Assembly: GCA_030407315.1 (NCBI GenBank)
Contig: JALQPE010001689.1
Coordinates: 108,723-172,722, forward strand
DNA: 64,000 nucleotides
Direction: 5' to 3'
Origin: Asparagopsis taxiformis
Lineage: Eukaryota; Rhodophyta; Florideophyceae; Bonnemaisoniales; Bonnemaisoniaceae
The notes under the pieces are model-generated. The model ran no database searches, was not told the DNA's origin, and saw only the letters and a program-made list of their open reading frames with translations. Below are positions 60,003-64,000 of the stretch, one piece after another. Both the position numbers and the translations under genes were made by a program. Position 1 is the stretch's first letter, and the number at the start of each line of letters is the position of its first letter.

Positions 60003-61351
60003 TGGGCTAGCCCATTCGGAGTTCGAGGGTTCGATGACTCCTTTTCTAGCATGGAGATGATCTCCTTACTTGCTAGCTCCCTTCTCAAGGGTCCCATTCG
60101 GTATGGTTGCTGTCGACGTGGTCGACTTCCTTCGATTATATCAATCCGATGCTCGGTTGCTTTAATGTCTCCAAGAGACCCGTCCCACATGGACTCATGT
60201 TGCGATAGCATCGCTATAATTTTCTCCTTCAACTGTGGTTGTTGAAGGTGCTCCAAGGATACATCCTCCCGCCATTGCGGATTCTCTTTCTCCTTGGTTC
60301 CCGTCATCGGGTTGGTTAGACTGATGATACGGTTTGAGCCGGAAAAGGATAACTCACTAGGGAGCTTTTGATCGGCTGGGCCGGGTGCTCGACGGGCAAT
60401 ACCGACAACCGTCCCCTTCGGGAGGTATCTTTCGGTCGAACCAAAATTGGTGAGAATGACAGTGAAGACTGTACGAGGAATGATTTCAGCAATGCCGTTC
60501 GGCATTGAGATCCGCTGTCGGTGGAATAGTTTTTCCTTCGCCTCGAGGAGGCTTAGTCCGCCCCCAGCACAGACAACCGATGCGGTTATTGACTTCATGG
60601 GGGGAATTGTGATTTCTCTTGCTAGCCGGATCCGGTTTGACTGGTGGTCCAGATCAGTACCCTGCGAAGGGTTTGGTTCATGTACATAGCAAGAAGAAGA
60701 GTTGTTCAATTTACTCACGTTTTGCATCAGCAGGATGGCGATCGATCCACCATCGTGTACATCAATGCGCTGAGCGCGGCATCGAATTGCATCTACATGT
60801 GAGTTCATGATACTTGTTCCCAGGATAACTGGTACTGCCAGCTTAGGTGCTACAAAGAATTCTGCGTCCAGAACCTTACGTCCTAGCTGTATTAGCAGCT
60901 TGATTCTTCCTGTTATCCTGAGAGGATTACCATTGGCGTCTGCCAGTTGAGGAATGTTCCCGGTTTGCGCGGCATAGGTCTTCCATCCTTTGGGTAAGGT
61001 TGATTCTTGGACGACAGAAGGGCCTGAACCTGTGTCCATAACCATACGCATAGGCGTTAGAAGTGTCTCGGATATTCCGATGGAACCTAAAACCACGTAG
61101 TGGGCTGCCTTCAAAAGACATGCAGCCTTTGGCTGAGAGGGGAGGGGATAAGGGATATCCCCGGTTGGTGTCTGGGTAGGACGGTTCAACCGCGTTGGTA
61201 TCTCCGTTCCACCCTGTGGAGGTGTGGATGGTGAGATGTCCACCTTACAGCTAAGCTGTTCCACCTCCTGGCGGGAGCGCGACACCTCACTCCCCCGGTT
61301 AGTTTTCCGACGAAGTGTCGGATGATTCATCTGAAGATGCCAGGGCATCAA
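59888..61351 (-). CDS. Gypsy protease and start of RT (487 aa)
   Basis: MVMDTGSGPSVVQES is the aspartic protease active site. AVPVILGTSIMNSHVDAI is the ILG block. The middle (about 230-390) is linker. HRIDIIEGSRPRRQQPYRMG opens the RT. A slip near 60000 moves the rest into the next frame. It overlaps the zinc-knuckle frame by 53 nt. Confidence 0.85.
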   Translation of the reverse strand: MMPWHLQMNHPTLRRKTNRGSEVSRSRQEVEQLSCKVDISPSTPPQGGTEIPTRLNRPTQTPTGDIPYPLPSQPKAACLLKAAHYVVLGSIGISETLLTPMRMVMDTGSGPSVVQESTLPKGWKTYAAQTGNIPQLADANGNPLRITGRIKLLIQLGRKVLDAEFFVAPKLAVPVILGTSIMNSHVDAIRCRAQRIDVHDGGSIAILLMQNVSKLNNSSSCYVHEPNPSQGTDLDHQSNRIRLAREITIPPMKSITASVVCAGGGLSLLEAKEKLFHRQRISMPNGIAEIIPRTVFTVILTNFGSTERYLPKGTVVGIARRAPGPADQKLPSELSFSGSNRIISLTNPMTGTKEKENPQWREDVSLEHLQQPQLKEKIIAMLSQHESMWDGSLGDIKATEHRIDIIEGSRPRRQQPYRMGPLRRELASKEIISMLEKESSNPRTPNGLAQWSWYPRRMVNYASALTTDVSTTSPSRMLIRYPVWTIA

Positions 61352-63224
61352 CTGCGGTTTCCGCCGAGAGAGACGAACCTATACTCCGTTGAAGTCCGGA
61401 AACCGGATTGGCTTGGTCAGCGACGGGGTCGTCCTCGGCAAACGCGACCATGCGTGGAAACGGTTTCTGCCGTTGGATAATCGTCTTTGCAGGGACCTGC
61501 TTCTTCTTGAACTTGTCAAATTGCCGTTGCTGTCGGCGCATGACTTGTTCCGGTTCTTGCTGGTATGCATAGTTCGCGAAAGCAAAATACATTCCTACGG
61601 AACGGGAGAGGTACGGGCATGTGTACAGCACGTGACCGGGTTGCCGGCATCCGGAGCAACGCCAATTGACCGCACCCTTCGGGATCATGGACTCGGCAGA
61701 TTCACATGATCCTCGGTGAGGGGTGGTACTTCCATCGGCGGTGCCTCCGCGTTCGGACCCACAGTCAGTGGTTGTAACGTCTGCGACGTAGTTGCTTCTC
61801 TCCTCGTTCCGAGGTCTTCTCTAGCCATGGTGGCTAGAACGCTTTGCGTCTCCGTTCGGCGAGTTCCCTACTAGGGTACATCTTGGGCTTAGCCGTGTCG
61901 GCTGTGGTGGCTCTTAGGGAATCCCCCGAGTCCTTTTGCCAGAGTGCGCGCACAGCAAGAAATCTTCGCCGTCTCGGCCAACGGTGACCTTCACGGTGTC
62001 TTTTACCCCGGGCGTAGCCCTTTGAGGTAGTAGTTTACCAAGTCTCTTTCAGAGAAAACATTGGCACACAACAGTGCGGCCTCTTGCAGTCTGTCGGCGT
62101 ATTCTGCCTCATCTTCGTGAGGTTCTTGTTTAATACGCGTGACCGCGTCGTAGGCGTCAGCCAAACTGTATCCGTTGCATAACGAGAAAGTAAAGCATGG
62201 ACGGCCTGTGGCCACGTTATCTGCTGGTGCAGTTGATTTAGCAACTTCCTTTTCCGAGATTCGGACGCGATGAATCGTTGCGCATCTCCTTCAAGGAAAT
62301 AACGTAGCAACTTTGTTGCTATTCCTTCTGATACTCCGCAGGAGTCACAAGCATCTTGGTACTCGGCGAGGAATCGAAGTATATCGATGGGTTGCGTTCC
62401 ATCGAACGGCGTCAAGGACGCATTGAAGTTCCGGATCTTTTCCGTTATCTTGTAGAGACTTCTACTCTTTCCGTTCGGAGCTTCTGTCGATGACGACTTG
62501 TCTTGTAACCGGTAATACCGGTAGGATACTACACGATCGAACGCGGGTTCGCGGGCTCTTAAAGGAGTTAAGCCTGGTTCCAAGGGTCCTTCTTCTGTTT
62601 CGAATGGATTCGAAGGTGTATCACCAACCAAAGACTGGGTCACCCATGTTGGGATTTCGACTTGGTACCGGACGGGCGAGAGACTCGCTGAGTAAGTCCA
62701 CTCGATCTGATAAACGTCTGGTGACGTCCACGACCTTGTCGAGCTTCTCGGCTTCCACAGCTACGCTGTTTCTCGGCAGTACGTCTTGTTGGTTCCAAAG
62801 CCCTTGGTGCTGATGATCGCCGGAGAAGAGCTAGCGTAGCTTCTCCTTTGTAGGTCAGTGACCTTCTTCTCAAGCCGGATAACCCGTTGTAGAAAATCCA
62901 CACGGATGGACTTCACGTTCCCGAAAAGACTTCTACTTCTTTCTCATCTACCACTTCGTGGCAAATGGCTTTCAGCTTGGGTGCAAGCAAATCAATCGTG
63001 TTATCCCGAGAGTTGAGACGAGATCGCCGTGTCGGTCATCGAGGGTGTCCTCAACAGCTTGGCTGATCTCATCACGCATCTTTCAATTTATCATTGAGAA
63101 TCTTGTCTGCATATTCATGCATAAGTCGGTAGACTCCTTCCTCAGTGACGAATTCTTGGGTTGAACCTCCCCCGATGGGGTCTGACTCGGAGTCAGAATG
63201 TTCCGGAGACTTGTCCGATGGCAT
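61299..63224 (-). CDS. Gypsy Gag with CCHC zinc knuckle, in several frames
   Basis: The likely start is ATG 63224 (MPSDKSPEHSDSESD). Slips near 63070, 62700 and 62120 divide it. Middle part: LTPFDGTQPIDILRFLAEYQ and LLRYFLEGDAQRFIAS, a retroelement capsid pattern, then DAYDAVTRIKQEPHEDEAEY and DLVNYYLKGLRPG. C-terminal frame: CSGCRQPGHVLYTC, a CCHC knuckle. The stretch 61690-61990 has no clean frame but should join capsid and knuckle. Confidence 0.75.
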
Positions 63225-63321
63225 CACTTCTACTCGTTCAATGAGCTCACGTCTAACGACGAGTTTACTCTTCTTGAGTGGTTTCGGTGTGTGTCGCCGG
63301 TCGGCTGAGATGACGGTAAGA

Positions 63322-63339
63322 TTCTAGGTCGAGAGACCA
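63322..63339 (-). promoter_or_regulatory. Gypsy primer-binding site
   Basis: On the minus strand TGGTCTCTCGACCTAGAA starts one base inside the 5' LTR. TGG complements the CCA end of a tRNA. I did not identify the tRNA. Confidence 0.7.
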
Positions 63340-63340
63340 A

Positions 63341-63998
63341 TGTAGTAGGTAGAAAATCCGCAAAGCGGCAAAACCACCCTACAGGTGTCCCGAGCCTCGG
63401 TAGTGTGGTAGAGCAAGCGAATCTTGCGTCAACCGCCAATAGCGAGTATACCCCGAAAGGTCTGCCGGAATACCGGGTGAAGGTTGTGGGGGCTCACGCA
63501 CGAAGTGCGTATTGATGGAGCGAAAGACGTAACCCGTCGAGCTGTATAGCTAAAGCTAATTCGTCCTAGAAGGATAGAAAAGAGCGATGCAAACACTGTT
63601 CAGTGGAGTCGTAAATTCCACGTGAGTTTACGTTTACCTCTAAAGGTTAAGCACTCTGGCTAATCCAGAGGCATTTTATACTAAACTAAGTTACTGTAAA
63701 CAGTTAGGGTAGGTAGACAGTTAGGAATAAATATCCTTATGTGCACCAATCAGATCCCTGATTATGGCGACTGCGGGAGCCCGCGAGATCACCGACTGTT
63801 AGTGTTACAGTGTAAAGTTAGCTGAGTCAGCTTAGTTAAAATTTGCCCCTTGTGGGGTCTTTAGTTGTCCCAATGGGTCCTCTCCCTCACTGGTCTGAGG
63901 TACAGCGAGGCTGTTTCCATGGTTATTCCCGAACCGGGGTCGTCCAATAGGATGTCGACACGACACCCCACCAGGGCAGACCACTCCGTGGTATGACA
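63341..63998 (-). repeat. Gypsy element 5' LTR (658 bp)
   Basis: Pair of 51942-52600. It ends two bases before the window edge, so the target duplication cannot be fully checked. Confidence 0.95.
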
Positions 63999-64000
63999 AG

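Larger units (their letters stand above)
51942..63998 (-). mobile_element. Chromodomain Ty3/gypsy retrotransposon, 12.1 kb, minus strand, with an extra antisense gene
   Basis: LTRs 51942-52600 and 63341-63998 are TG...CA. On the minus strand a primer site (TGGTCTCTCGACC) lies one base inside the right LTR and a polypurine tract (AGGAGGGGGCGA) abuts the left LTR, so the right LTR is 5'. The order is gag, protease, RT, RNase H, integrase, chromodomain, the Ty3/gypsy chromovirus plan. 52.6-56.3 kb holds a further gene on the opposite strand. The left flank (GCTGC) does not match the two bases seen past the right LTR (AG). Confidence 0.95.

Overview
The window looks like eukaryotic nuclear DNA made almost entirely of mobile elements. 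Long intron-poor reading frames, moderate GC, Ty1/copia and chromodomain Ty3/gypsy retrotransposons, Plavaka-like, PIF/Harbinger, hAT and Tc1/mariner relatives and many palindrome-rich repeats sit side by side. A TE-loaded, intron-poor genome of this kind would fit a florideophyte red alga, but that is inference: no rRNA, tRNA or conserved housekeeping gene is present to fix the taxon.

Layout. 1-2.3 kb: a broken copy of an unnamed, conserved proline-rich/coiled-coil protein, which recurs at 53.1-56.3 kb. 2.3-4.5 kb: satellites and degenerate tandem repeats. 5.1-10.5 kb: a Plavaka/CACTA-superfamily-like transposase converging on a coiled-coil partner gene. 10.7-23.9 kb: two large chromatin/DNA-modification genes embedded in arrays of one palindrome-rich repeat. 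The first (12.9-16.1 kb) joins a DPPY-type DNA methyltransferase to a SET domain. The second (17.8-21.7 kb) joins a ParB/Srx-like domain to a 2-oxoglutarate/Fe(II) dioxygenase-like domain. Ten exact copies of a 14-bp palindrome lie in the repeats around them. This is the most promising candidate for an undescribed system.

24-31 kb has no convincing intact gene. It holds hairpin-bearing tandem duplications, palindromes, a decayed Tc1/mariner-like transposase split by a solo LTR, and a decayed hAT transposase. 32.3-38.4 kb is a complete copia element (minus strand; identical-looking 582-bp LTRs; 5-bp target duplication GCGTG). 39.6-45.1 kb is a PIF/Harbinger element with about 360-bp terminal inverted repeats, itself carrying a solo LTR. 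45.1-49.3 kb is an element with about 430-bp inverted repeats and a broken multi-ORF gene of a Cys-rich, DN.D-motif type. 49.3-51.9 kb is the 5' half of a second copia element, cut by a 12-kb chromodomain gypsy element (51.9-64.0 kb, minus strand) that carries the extra antisense gene on its plus strand.

Reading caution: the two LTRs of the 12-kb gypsy element differ only by 1-2 nt insertions/deletions and by no substitutions that I can find. Many of the apparent frameshifts in this window may therefore be consensus errors rather than true decay.
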